This document shows, in pieces, positions 1-6,329 of a stretch of 10,666 nucleotides of DNA (position 1 is the stretch's first letter; every line of letters starts with the position of its first letter). The notes under the pieces were generated by a model. The model made no database searches and was not told the DNA's origin. It saw nothing but the letters and a program-made list of their open reading frames with translations. Source of the stretch: Zoogloeaceae bacterium (GTDB lineage Bacteria; Pseudomonadota; Gammaproteobacteria; Burkholderiales; Rhodocyclaceae); NCBI GenBank assembly GCA_031259605.1, contig JAIRLE010000050.1, forward strand, positions 1 through 10,666. Direction: 5' to 3'. The position numbers and the translations under genes are program-made.

Positions 1-120
1 GGCGTGGGCATCGGCAAGGATCACACCCTCTTTGCGCTGAAGGACGGAACGGTGCGGTTCGCCGTCAAGGGCGCGAAGAACCGCCGCTTCGTCAGCATCC
101 TCGCCGCCGCTCCCCAATAA
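1..120 (+). CDS. rpmA: 50S ribosomal protein bL27, C-terminal part (5' end outside the window)
   Basis: The window opens inside this gene. Frame 1 gives 39 residues beginning GVGIGKDHTLFALKDG and ending ILAAAPQ before a TAA stop. The segment GKDHTLFAL..GTVRF is the conserved second half of bL27, a large-subunit protein whose N-terminal tail approaches the peptidyl-transferase centre. About half of the usual 85 or so residues is visible; the start, and presumably rplU before it, lie to the left. A strong intrinsic terminator follows 19 bases after the stop. The position two genes before obgE matches the common rplU-rpmA-(x)-obgE order, which supports the call. Confidence 0.96.
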   Translation, partial: GVGIGKDHTLFALKDGTVRFAVKGAKNRRFVSILAAAPQ

Positions 121-139
121 GGCGAGGCCGGGAAAACAC

Positions 140-167
140 AACCCATCCGCCCGACGGATGGGTTTTT
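140..167 (+). terminator. Intrinsic terminator after rpmA
   Basis: A perfect 10-bp stem (140-149 pairing with 155-164, arms AACCCATCCG and CGGATGGGTT) has a 5-base loop and runs into five T residues (163-167). It begins 20 bases after the rpmA stop and ends about 28 bases before the next start codon. It should therefore separate, or attenuate, ribosomal-protein transcription from the membrane-protein/obgE pair downstream. Confidence 0.9.
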
Positions 168-195
168 CATATTCCAGCCATGCGCGGGAGCTTGC

Positions 196-624
196 ATGAC
201 CGCAAACAACTTTCGTCTTTTATTGATCGCGTCGCTTGTGCTGGGCGTCGCCTCTATTGTCTTTTCTTTTGTTCCGCCACTTCCCGAGGGTTTTCTTCTG
301 GCGGAGCAAGGCTATGCTTACGACATTTCTCCTTGGAGAGTGGCGTTGATCCTCGTGATCTTGATTGCTGCCCTGTTGATGCTCGCTTTCGCCTGCTACG
401 GCCTTTTCCGCCTGCGCGCCTGGGGGCCGCGCCTGGCGCTATGGGCGACCGTGCTGATGTTTCTCGTTTATCTGCCGATACTCGACTACTGCATGGCGCA
501 ATTCGGTATCGCAATCTTGCTGGAACTTCTCAACATGTGCGTCTGGGGCGCCGTCCTTGCCATTTCTCTTTCTCCCGCCTACAAAACGCGGTTCCAGGCA
601 TGCCCCCCACCGGAAAAATCATGA
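196..624 (+). CDS. Small four-helix integral membrane protein of unknown function
   Basis: This encodes 142 residues. The ATG at 196 is preceded by GGGAG at 186-190, a good ribosome-binding site five bases away, which fixes the start. Four hydrophobic stretches of membrane-spanning length are visible at about residues 6-28, 47-71, 77-97 and 101-125. They are joined by a basic loop (FRLRAWGPR, 71-79), and the tail is short and polar. I see no catalytic motif, Cys-rich site or signal-peptidase site. The gene ends seven bases before obgE, so the two are probably cotranscribed. In enterobacteria an unrelated ten-helix EamA-type transporter gene (yhbE) occupies this slot; this protein is far too short to be that. 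I do not recognise the family. That it is a real gene is supported by its ribosome-binding site, spacing and membrane-like composition. Confidence 0.75.
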   Translation: MTANNFRLLLIASLVLGVASIVFSFVPPLPEGFLLAEQGYAYDISPWRVALILVILIAALLMLAFACYGLFRLRAWGPRLALWATVLMFLVYLPILDYCMAQFGIAILLELLNMCVWGAVLAISLSPAYKTRFQACPPPEKS

Positions 625-631
625 TTTCGGC

Positions 632-1687
632 ATGAAGTTCATCGACGAAGCGAAGATTTACGTCAAGGCGGGCGACGGCGGCAACGGCGTCGCCTCGTTC
701 CGGCGCGAAAAATACATCCCGCTGGGCGGGCCGGATGGCGGCGACGGCGGGCGCGGCGGCAGCGTCTATCTCATAGCCGACCGCAACATCAATACCCTCG
801 TGGAGTACCGCTACACCCGCAAATTCCTCGCGCCGCGCGGCGAGAACGGGCGCGGCGCGGATTGCTACGGCGCGGCGGGCGGCGACATCATTCTCCGAGC
901 GCCGGTCGGCACCGTGGTCTATGACGCCAACTCCGGCGCACAGCTTGCCGACCTGCCCCATGACGGCATGAAGGTGCTGCTGGCCAAGGGCGGCAAGGGC
1001 GGATTGGGCAATCTGCATTTCAAGTCCAGCGTGAACCGCGCCCCGCGCCGCTGTACGCCGGGCGAGGCGGGCGAGGAGTTCGATTTGCGCCTGGAATTGA
1101 GGGTGCTGGCCGACGTGGGTCTCCTTGGCCTGCCCAACGCGGGCAAGAGCACCTTCATTCGCGCGGTTTCGGCGGCGAAGCCCAAGGTGGCCGACTATCC
1201 TTTCACCACGCTGCATCCCAACCTGGGTGTGGTGCGGGTGGATGAAAACCGCTCCTTCGTGATTGCCGACGTGCCGGGGCTGATTGAAGGCGCGGCCGAC
1301 GGCGCGGGACTGGGCATCCGCTTTTTGAAGCACCTGCAACGCACCCGTGTCCTCCTGCATCTCGTCGACCTCGCGCCTTTCGACCCGGAAGCCAAGCCGG
1401 TAGAAGAATCGCTTGCCATCGTCCATGAACTGGAAAAATACGATCCGGAACTGGCCGCCAAGCCGCGCTGGCTGTTGGTAAACAAACTGGATTTGATCCC
1501 GGAAGAGGAACGCGCCGGACGCGTCGCCGCCTTCCTTTCCGCTTACCGCGCTGCTTCCGGCTTCGACGGCCACTGTTTTCCCATTGTCGCCATTTCCGGT
1601 GAAGGCTGCCGGGAAGTGATCTTCCGGCTCATGGAAGCGCTGGAAAAGCTGTCTTCTTCGCTTGCGAACGCGCAATCCGATCCATAA
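632..1687 (+). CDS. obgE: GTPase ObgE/CgtA, late 50S assembly and stress-response factor
   Basis: This is a 351-residue Obg-family GTPase. The glycine-rich Obg fold spans residues 1-158, with the signatures GDGGNGVASFRREK and GGPDGGDGGRGG near its start. The G domain follows, with G1 GLPNAGKST (166-174), the switch-I threonines FTT (191-193), G3 DVPGLIEGA (213-221), G4 NKLD (284-287) and a G5-like ISG (321-323). Obg binds the 50S subunit late in assembly and links growth to (p)ppGpp and replication control. Reading upstream of 632 is open to 557, but the family begins MKFIDEA, so the ATG at 632 is the start. The Shine-Dalgarno signal is weak (GGAAAAA at 612-618), which suggests coupling to the gene ending seven bases earlier. 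The C-terminus is short and acidic-poor compared with the E. coli protein. proB, a frequent downstream neighbour, is absent here. Confidence 0.97.
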   Translation: MKFIDEAKIYVKAGDGGNGVASFRREKYIPLGGPDGGDGGRGGSVYLIADRNINTLVEYRYTRKFLAPRGENGRGADCYGAAGGDIILRAPVGTVVYDANSGAQLADLPHDGMKVLLAKGGKGGLGNLHFKSSVNRAPRRCTPGEAGEEFDLRLELRVLADVGLLGLPNAGKSTFIRAVSAAKPKVADYPFTTLHPNLGVVRVDENRSFVIADVPGLIEGAADGAGLGIRFLKHLQRTRVLLHLVDLAPFDPEAKPVEESLAIVHELEKYDPELAAKPRWLLVNKLDLIPEEERAGRVAAFLSAYRAASGFDGHCFPIVAISGEGCREVIFRLMEALEKLSSSLANAQSDP

Positions 1688-1901
1688 TCGCAGAGTCTTG
1701 GCGCAACAGGAAAACCATCGGAAAGAGCGCATATGTGTCGCATCCCCGCCCGCCCCTTCCTCGGTCTCTCCAGGAAGGACAAAACCACAGTCCTCAACAT
1801 CCTGCAACGCTTCCTCTCCGAGGAACTCCCTTCCTGAAAACCCGTGGCCTTTTTGCGACACCCCATCCCGCCTCATCCCACCATTTATCTCGCAAAAACC
1901 G

Positions 1902-1914
1902 TTCATCGTAAAAC
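1902..1914 (+). repeat. Short match to the 5' end of the 170-base repeat family
   Basis: The 13-base string TTCATCGTAAAAC is identical to the first 13 bases of the two long repeat copies at 7426 and 9757. It has the same orientation and also lies 3' of a plus-strand gene (215 bases after the obgE stop). The similarity stops after these bases. This could be a truncated copy or just the target/end sequence; 13 bases alone is modest evidence. Confidence 0.4.
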
Positions 1915-1934
1915 CAACGCCAAATCGACGTTGG
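1910..1934 (-). terminator. Possible intrinsic terminator for the minus-strand mscS-type gene
   Basis: On the minus strand, a 6-bp stem CCAACG/CGTTGG (1929-1934 with 1914-1919) has a 9-base loop and is followed directly by TTTT (1913-1910). It lies about 155 bases after the stop codon of the channel gene. The stem is short and the T-run is only four bases, so this is a weak candidate. Confidence 0.3.
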
Positions 1935-2089
1935 AAATCGTCAGCAGTTGGTAGTGGTGGTGGCGCTTCACCGGCATTGTGCTGGCGCTGGGCATTTGAA
2001 CAAACGCCTGCCGGAACAATTCGGCAACTGTCGCATCCCGGACGACACGCTCGATCCTTTTGCCATCCTCCGCGCGTTGCTCCCCTGCC

Positions 2090-3388
2090 CTATCCCAACA
2101 GACGCACCTCGCGTTGCGGGAAGGGAATTTCTATGCCCTCGTCGCGGAAGCGCCGCCAGATTTCCAGGTTGATTTGCGAACGCAGCGCGCTGGTGCCGTT
2201 TTCCGGGTCGTTGATCCAGAAGCTGAGTTCCAGATCGATGCCGCTGTCGGCAAAGCGAACGATTACGGCGCGTGGCCCGGGATCGGCCAGTACGCGCGGC
2301 TGGACGCGGGCAATGCGCTCCAGTAGCGGCAGGATTTTTTCCAGGTCGCTGGAATAGGCGACGGAAACGCTGGTCAGTACCCGTGTGCGCGAATCGGAAA
2401 AAGTCTGGTTTTGCACGATATTGGCGACCAGCGCCTCATTGGGCACAATGAATTCCAGTCCCACCAGATTGCGCAGCACGGTATAGCGCGTGGTGATTTG
2501 CGTAACCGTGCCGCCTGTCTGGGCGTCGATCTGGACGATATTGCCCAGGCGGATGGATCGATCCAGCAAAATGATGAAGCCAGAAACATAATTGCTGGCA
2601 ATCTTTTGCAGACCCATTCCCAATCCCACGCCCAGTGCGCCAGTAAATACCGAAAGCGCGGTAATGTCCAGGCCGATCAGGGAAAAACTCAGGAGCACGG
2701 CGCAAAGCACAAACAACGCCTTGCTCATGCGCGTCAGCACAATGCGCAAGGAAGGATCGATTCCCGTCACGCCCATCAGCCGATTTTCCACCAAACTGGC
2801 TGCCCAGAGCGAAAACAACAGGGTCAGGACGATAACCACCAGGCCATTGAGGAGCATCCACAAATTGATCTGCTGCGCGCCAATGGAAAAACCCACGGTT
2901 TCCAGCGCATGAATAATCTCCGGCGCGATGCCGGAAAGGAAAAGCGCCAGCCATCCCCAGACCAGGATGGAAAATATCCTGCTGATGCTGCCCTGCCAGC
3001 GAGAATGGGGAAAACTGCGCTGCAACATGTGGCGCAGGACGCGCACCACCATGAGTGACAACAACAACGGAATGCAGATGTCCAAAAGATGCGCCGCTGG
3101 AAGGTAGTTTTGCGACAAGCCTTTGGCGATACTCAACAACAGCAGGGCGAAGACGGGAAAGGCCTGCTCCGCCATCGCCTGCAACAGCCCCATGCGATCC
3201 TGCGCACGGGCAAGACGCTGGCGCAGGCAGCGCGCGAGATACCAGGCGACGCCCAGGCAAATCAGGATCGCCAGAATCTGCACGTAAAAGCCGGGGTTCG
3301 ACAAATCCGTGATGCTGCGCAAAAAGCGGACTAAATGCGCGTCGCCACTGGCGGCGGCATCGATGCTGGACGTTGTGCGGGTATCCAT
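2090..3388 (-). CDS. MscS-family mechanosensitive ion channel
   Basis: This encodes 432 residues from the ATG at 3388. An N-terminal region has several hydrophobic helices (about 35-53, 73-93, 102-117, 138-156, 178-200 and 222-241). The MscS pore helix and start of the beta domain follow (246-287), with the glycine/alanine-rich string GALGVGLGMGLQKIASNYVSG and then FIILLDRSIRLGNIVQI. The segments RYTVLRNLVGLEFIVPNEAL and GIEIPFPQREVRL are typical of the cytoplasmic beta and alpha/beta domains. MscS channels release solutes when membrane tension rises under osmotic downshock. The frame stays open to 3601, but codons beyond 3424 run through a degenerate intergenic repeat and have no family resemblance. 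GTGGAA just before 3388 gives a plausible ribosome-binding site. The extra N-terminal helices place it with the multi-helix (YbdG/YnaI-like) members rather than minimal MscS. The exact subfamily is uncertain. Confidence 0.9.
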   Translation of the reverse strand: MDTRTTSSIDAAASGDAHLVRFLRSITDLSNPGFYVQILAILICLGVAWYLARCLRQRLARAQDRMGLLQAMAEQAFPVFALLLLSIAKGLSQNYLPAAHLLDICIPLLLSLMVVRVLRHMLQRSFPHSRWQGSISRIFSILVWGWLALFLSGIAPEIIHALETVGFSIGAQQINLWMLLNGLVVIVLTLLFSLWAASLVENRLMGVTGIDPSLRIVLTRMSKALFVLCAVLLSFSLIGLDITALSVFTGALGVGLGMGLQKIASNYVSGFIILLDRSIRLGNIVQIDAQTGGTVTQITTRYTVLRNLVGLEFIVPNEALVANIVQNQTFSDSRTRVLTSVSVAYSSDLEKILPLLERIARVQPRVLADPGPRAVIVRFADSGIDLELSFWINDPENGTSALRSQINLEIWRRFRDEGIEIPFPQREVRLLG

Positions 3389-3424
3389 GGTTCCACATAT
3401 GGAAAGACAAGAAACGGAAGTCAT

Positions 3425-3430
3425 ATTGTA
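3425..3430 (-). promoter_or_regulatory. Candidate -10 element (TACAAT) for the mscS-type gene
   Basis: Read on the minus strand, TACAAT (3430-3425) matches the sigma-70 -10 consensus at five of six positions and lies 37 bases before the chosen start codon. That leaves room for a 5' leader of about 30 bases. No convincing -35 box is visible at the right distance. The -10 sits at the very edge of the degenerate repeat, so the repeat end may supply or shape the promoter. This is a prediction from sequence only. Confidence 0.3.
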
Positions 3431-3433
3431 GAG

Positions 3434-3567
3434 GAAAAGTGGAGGAAATTCCGCCAGCGATGGGCGCGGCGACGTGGCAATCCAGACGATCATGAGGCTC
3501 ACGCCAACGTTCCGGAAGGCCGAAATGCCGCATGGATTACCACGGCGCGCTACCCGGAGAATGACGA
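3434..3567 (-). repeat. Degenerate intergenic repeat with GTCATT-type arms, upstream of the mscS-type gene
   Basis: Read on the minus strand, one arm starts TCGTCATTCTCCGGG near 3567-3553. The other (3483-3451) contains GGATTGCC, CGTCGCCGCGCCC and ATCGC. The two arms form a degraded inverted pair of the kind seen in widespread bacterial intergenic repeats that begin GTCATTGCGAG or GTCATTCCCG. The element ends with CGGAATTTCCTCCACTTTTC (3453-3434), which matches 19 of 20 bases at 9740-9759. The part at 3434-3490 aligns well with 9705-9759. Translation through it produces the artificial N-terminal extension of the mscS reading frame. Confidence 0.65.
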
Positions 3568-3621
3568 AAAGGAGCATAGCCACTCGTTCACTATTTTTCA
3601 TTGCACGCTTCTCAAGAAAAC

Positions 3622-3650
3622 TTGCAAATTTCGAGGTATCTTTATAGACT
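3622..3650 (+). promoter_or_regulatory. Candidate sigma-70 promoter of the H-NS-family gene
   Basis: TTGCAA at 3622-3627 resembles a -35 box. It is followed 17 bases later by TAGACT (3645-3650), or 15 bases later by TATAGA (3643-3648), as -10 candidates. The surrounding 90 bases are clearly more AT-rich than the flanking genes, as is usual for hns-type promoters that are self-regulated. The spacing and -10 match are imperfect. This is the only promoter-like region seen before the whole run to rpoS. Confidence 0.35.
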
Positions 3651-3679
3651 TGTTCTGTTTTTTAACGAAAGGAACTGTT

Positions 3680-4000
3680 ATGGATATTTCAACTCTCGGC
3701 TTGGCCGATCTGAAAACGCTTTTGCGGGAGATCCCCCGGGAAATCAAACGTCGTGAAGCGGCTGAACGCGTGAAAGTTCGTCGTGAATTGGAAGAATTGG
3801 CGCATGCGCGCGGTTTTTCCCTGAGTGATATCCTGCCTGAAATCCCTGTTCGTCGTGTTGGCAAGCGCGGCGGCGCGGTAGAAATCAGGTATCGCCATCC
3901 CCAGAATTCCGCAGAAACATGGTCTGGTCGTGGCCGCAAGCCCAGATGGGTGGAAGACTGGCTGGCGGGCGGCGGTACGCTGGCGGGCATCAAAGTCTAA
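3680..4000 (+). CDS. H-NS family nucleoid-associated DNA-binding protein
   Basis: This encodes 106 residues. AAAGGA at 3668-3673, six bases before the ATG at 3680, fixes the start. Residues 1-45 form a charged helical segment (LADLKTLLREIPREIKRR, then a run of E/K/R) suited to dimerisation. A basic linker (VRRVGKRGG, 57-65) leads to the C-terminal DNA-binding domain, 71-95, with the core WSGRGRKPRWVEDWL (81-95). This includes the GRG/KPRW loop that inserts into the minor groove of AT-rich DNA in H-NS proteins. The length matches the short betaproteobacterial H-NS/BpH3 type. Such proteins compact DNA and silence AT-rich or foreign genes. It lies only 33 bases upstream of surE with no terminator between, so cotranscription with the surE-rpoS operon is likely. 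Several paralogues per genome are usual, so a specific symbol is not given. Confidence 0.93.
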   Translation: MDISTLGLADLKTLLREIPREIKRREAAERVKVRRELEELAHARGFSLSDILPEIPVRRVGKRGGAVEIRYRHPQNSAETWSGRGRKPRWVEDWLAGGGTLAGIKV

Positions 4001-4033
4001 GCAAATCGCTTTTGAAACTGATGTGCGGGTTTG

Positions 4034-4774
4034 ATGAGAATTCTCCTTTGCAATGATGATGGTTATTTCGCTCCTGGTATTGCCTGTTTGGCGGAATCCT
4101 TGCAAGGCTTGGGAGAAATCATCGTGGTGGCACCGGAGCGGGATCGTTCCGGTGCCAGTAATTCCCTGACGCTGGATCGTCCGCTTTCCCTGCATCGGGC
4201 GCACAACGGGTTTTATTTTGTCAATGGCACACCGACCGATTGTGTGCATCTGGCGGTGACTGGCATGTTGGCGGAATTGCCGGACATGGTGATTTCCGGC
4301 ATCAATCACGGCGCCAATATGGGGGATGACACCCTGTATTCCGGCACGGTTGCGGCGGCAACGGAAGGGTATTTGCTGGGGATTCCTTCCCTGGCTGTTT
4401 CGGTTGCCAGCAAGGAGGCCGTACATTTTTCAACGGCAGGCAAAATCGCGCGGCAACTGGCGGAGCGTTTCATTCGCGCGCCGATTGCGGAGCCGGTGTT
4501 GTTGAATGTCAATGTGCCGGATATTCCTTACACGCAACTGGCGGGTCTGGCGGTCACTCGTCTGGGCAAGCGCCACAAGGCGGAGCCGGTGATACGGGTC
4601 ACTTCGCCGCGCAATGAGAACATGTATTGGGTGGGCGCGGCGGGCGCGGCGCAGGATGCGGGCGAAGGCACGGATTTTCATGCGGTGGCGACAAATTTCG
4701 TTTCCGTTACGCCCTTGCAGATTGATCTCACCCATCAACAGCAACTCTCTCGCATTCGCGCCTGGCTGGCATGA
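4034..4774 (+). CDS. surE: 5'/3'-nucleotidase SurE (survival protein, nucleoside monophosphate phosphatase)
   Basis: This encodes 246 residues, close to the family's usual 250. The N-terminus MRILLCNDDGYFAPG carries the metal-binding pair D8-D9. The other metal ligands fall where expected: S39 in APERDRSGASNS and N91 in SGINHGANMGDD. The motif YSGTVAAATEG follows. SurE dephosphorylates nucleoside 5'- and 3'-monophosphates and short polyphosphate, and it supports stationary-phase survival. The frame is open one codon further (TTG at 4031), but the ATG at 4034 gives the conserved MRIL start. The ribosome-binding site is poor (GCGGG), in keeping with translation coupled to the gene before it. 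The stop overlaps the pcm start in ATGA (4771-4774). Confidence 0.97.
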   Translation: MRILLCNDDGYFAPGIACLAESLQGLGEIIVVAPERDRSGASNSLTLDRPLSLHRAHNGFYFVNGTPTDCVHLAVTGMLAELPDMVISGINHGANMGDDTLYSGTVAAATEGYLLGIPSLAVSVASKEAVHFSTAGKIARQLAERFIRAPIAEPVLLNVNVPDIPYTQLAGLAVTRLGKRHKAEPVIRVTSPRNENMYWVGAAGAAQDAGEGTDFHAVATNFVSVTPLQIDLTHQQQLSRIRAWLA

Positions 4775-5439
4775 ACGCTTCCCTCGCGCTTGCGGGCATT
4801 GGCATGACTTCGCAGCGGACGCGCGCGCGCATGGTGGAACGGCTGCGCGCGCAGGGCGTCAGGAACGAATCGGTATTGGCGGCGATGGCGGCCATTCCGC
4901 GTCACATTTTCGTGGAAGAGGCGCTGGCTTCGCGTGCCTATGAGGATACGGCCTTGCCGCTGGGGTGTTCCCAGACGATTTCCCAGCCTTACATCGTGGC
5001 GCGCATGCTGGAAATCCTCTGTGAAAACCGCAAGAACGGCAGCGGGAAAATACTGGAAATCGGCGCGGGTTGCGGTTATCAGACGGCATTGCTGGGGCAT
5101 CTGGGGTATGAGGTGTATGCGGTGGAACGCATCCGGCCATTGCTTGTCCGAGCGCGCAAGAATCTGGCGCAGATTCCGAACCTCAAGGCGCGCCTCAAGC
5201 ACGCCGACGGCAATCTGGGATGGCCGGAGGCCGCGCCATTCGATCGCGTCATCGTTGCCGCCGCCGCGCGCGCCGTGCCGCAGGAATTATTGCGTCAATT
5301 GGCGATGAATGGCATTTTGCTCTTGCCAGTCGGGGGGGGTGAACAGTATCTTTGCCGGGTTCAGAGAACGCCGCAGGGATTTTCCGAAACGCGGCTGGAA
5401 TCCGTTCGTTTTGTTCCTTTATTGACAGGTGTCGAATGA
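4771..5439 (+). CDS. pcm: Protein-L-isoaspartate O-methyltransferase
   Basis: This encodes 222 residues. Pcm uses S-adenosylmethionine to methylate isoaspartyl residues in aged proteins and so starts their repair. The PCMT signature TISQPYIVARM lies at 69-79, where the conserved serine region contacts the substrate. The SAM-binding motif I is EIGAGCGYQTALL (96-108), the acidic residue after strand 2 is in VYAVERI (115-121), and motif II is FDRVIVAAAA (157-166). The C-terminus contains the typical RFVPLL. The start overlaps the surE stop. A second ATG at 4804 (residue 12) is closer to the E. coli start and could be the true one, but the overlap favours 4771. Motif I has GAGCG where GTGSG is common, a tolerated variant. 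Confidence 0.96.
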   Translation: MNASLALAGIGMTSQRTRARMVERLRAQGVRNESVLAAMAAIPRHIFVEEALASRAYEDTALPLGCSQTISQPYIVARMLEILCENRKNGSGKILEIGAGCGYQTALLGHLGYEVYAVERIRPLLVRARKNLAQIPNLKARLKHADGNLGWPEAAPFDRVIVAAAARAVPQELLRQLAMNGILLLPVGGGEQYLCRVQRTPQGFSETRLESVRFVPLLTGVE

Positions 5440-6329
5440 AAACCCTCTCTCCCGCCATATTGCTCCCGGTCGCGCTGATTGCCGTCGCGCTTGCGGGCTG
5501 CGTCAGTCCCACGCTCGCGCCGGTCGTCGATCATTCGACGACCGGACACGCCGCGCCGCAAGCGTCCGGCCCCGGTTATCACACGGTCATGAAGGGAGAA
5601 ACCCTCTACGGCATCGCGCTGGAAAACGGACAGGATTACCGCGACATTGCCTCCTGGAACTACATTACCGATCCCTACATCATCAGCATTGGCCAAGTTT
5701 TGCGCGTACAGCCGCCGGAAGGCGCGACCGCCGCCACGACTGCGCCGGTGATTGCGGGCACGGGCGTCGAGCAACGTCCGCTGGAAGGCGGCGCTTCGCC
5801 GCCGTTGACTGCCGCCGATACGCCCACTTTCAAACACGCGCCGCGTGTCAACAAAGAACCGTATTCGGACGCGCTCTACGCCAGCATGCAGAAGTCCGCG
5901 AAGGCACCCGCGCCCACGGCGACGATAACCGCGCCTGCGGTGGTCGTGACCGCGCCCGCTTCTGGCGCGCTGCTCTGGGCGTGGCCGGCCAATGGCAAGG
6001 TGGTGGGCAATTACAGCGCGGAAAGCAAGGGCATGGACATTGCGGGCAAGGCGGGCGATTCCGTGCTGGCGGCGGCGGACGGCAAGGTGGTGTATACCGG
6101 CAATGGTCTTCGGGGCTATGGCAATCTGGTCATCGTCAAGCACAGCAGCAATTTTCTCACGGCCTATGCCCACAACCAGAAAATCCTGGTCAAGGAACAG
6201 CAGGAAGTGAAGCGGGGTCAGAAAATTGCCGAAATGGGCAAGACGGACAGTGCGACCGTCAAGCTGCACTTTGAAGTGCGCCGTAATGGAGAACCGGTCG
6301 AGCCGCTCAATTACCTGCCGAAGAAATGA
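5436..6329 (+). CDS. nlpD: NlpD-type lipoprotein: LysM plus degenerate LytM (M23) amidase activator
   Basis: This encodes 297 residues. A lipoprotein signal peptide ends in the lipobox LAGC with the lipidated Cys at position 22, so the product should be anchored in the outer membrane. A LysM peptidoglycan-binding domain covers 48-92 (YHTVMKGETLYGIALENG to IGQVLRV). A Pro/Ala/Thr-rich linker follows, then an M23/LytM domain at about 184-295. Two of the four catalytic zinc/active-site positions are changed: S198 replaces the first His (SKGMDIAG instead of HKGxDIAG) and K276 replaces the first His of HxH (KLHFE). D201, H246 and H278 remain. This is the pattern of NlpD/EnvC, which activate AmiC-type amidases at division instead of cutting wall themselves. 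The gene overlaps pcm by ATGA at 5436-5439, with AGGTG five bases upstream. In E. coli the main rpoS promoter lies inside nlpD. Confidence 0.95.
   Translation: MKTLSPAILLPVALIAVALAGCVSPTLAPVVDHSTTGHAAPQASGPGYHTVMKGETLYGIALENGQDYRDIASWNYITDPYIISIGQVLRVQPPEGATAATTAPVIAGTGVEQRPLEGGASPPLTAADTPTFKHAPRVNKEPYSDALYASMQKSAKAPAPTATITAPAVVVTAPASGALLWAWPANGKVVGNYSAESKGMDIAGKAGDSVLAAADGKVVYTGNGLRGYGNLVIVKHSSNFLTAYAHNQKILVKEQQEVKRGQKIAEMGKTDSATVKLHFEVRRNGEPVEPLNYLPKK

Larger units (their letters stand above)
1688..2089. other. Gene-poor convergent intergenic region between obgE and the mscS-type gene
   Basis: About 400 bases separate two convergent genes and contain no convincing coding region. Visible items are as follows. 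A 34-codon open frame (1733-1837) has a plausible GGAAAGAG upstream but no recognisable product. An 8-bp inverted repeat, CAGGAAGG/CCTTCCTG, lies at 1771-1778 and 1829-1836 with a loop of about 50 bases. A short match to the start of the 170-base repeat family lies at 1902-1914, and a small hairpin at 1914-1934 could terminate minus-strand transcription. Open stretches in several frames, such as one ending WWWRFTGIVLALGI near 1980, are interrupted by stops and could be decayed coding DNA; I cannot assign them to a family. Confidence 0.6.

Noticed and set aside
1733..1837. 34-codon open frame with upstream GGAAAGAG in the obgE-mscS gap
   Set aside because: It is too short, with no recognisable product or conserved feature. 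It might be a small gene or a remnant, but nothing in the sequence decides this.
530..1906. Long minus-strand open frame of 458 codons opposite obgE
   Set aside because: It is the antisense shadow of obgE, a GC-rich gene with strong codon bias. The translated product is rich in R/G/A with no family signature, while the plus strand is a complete Obg GTPase.
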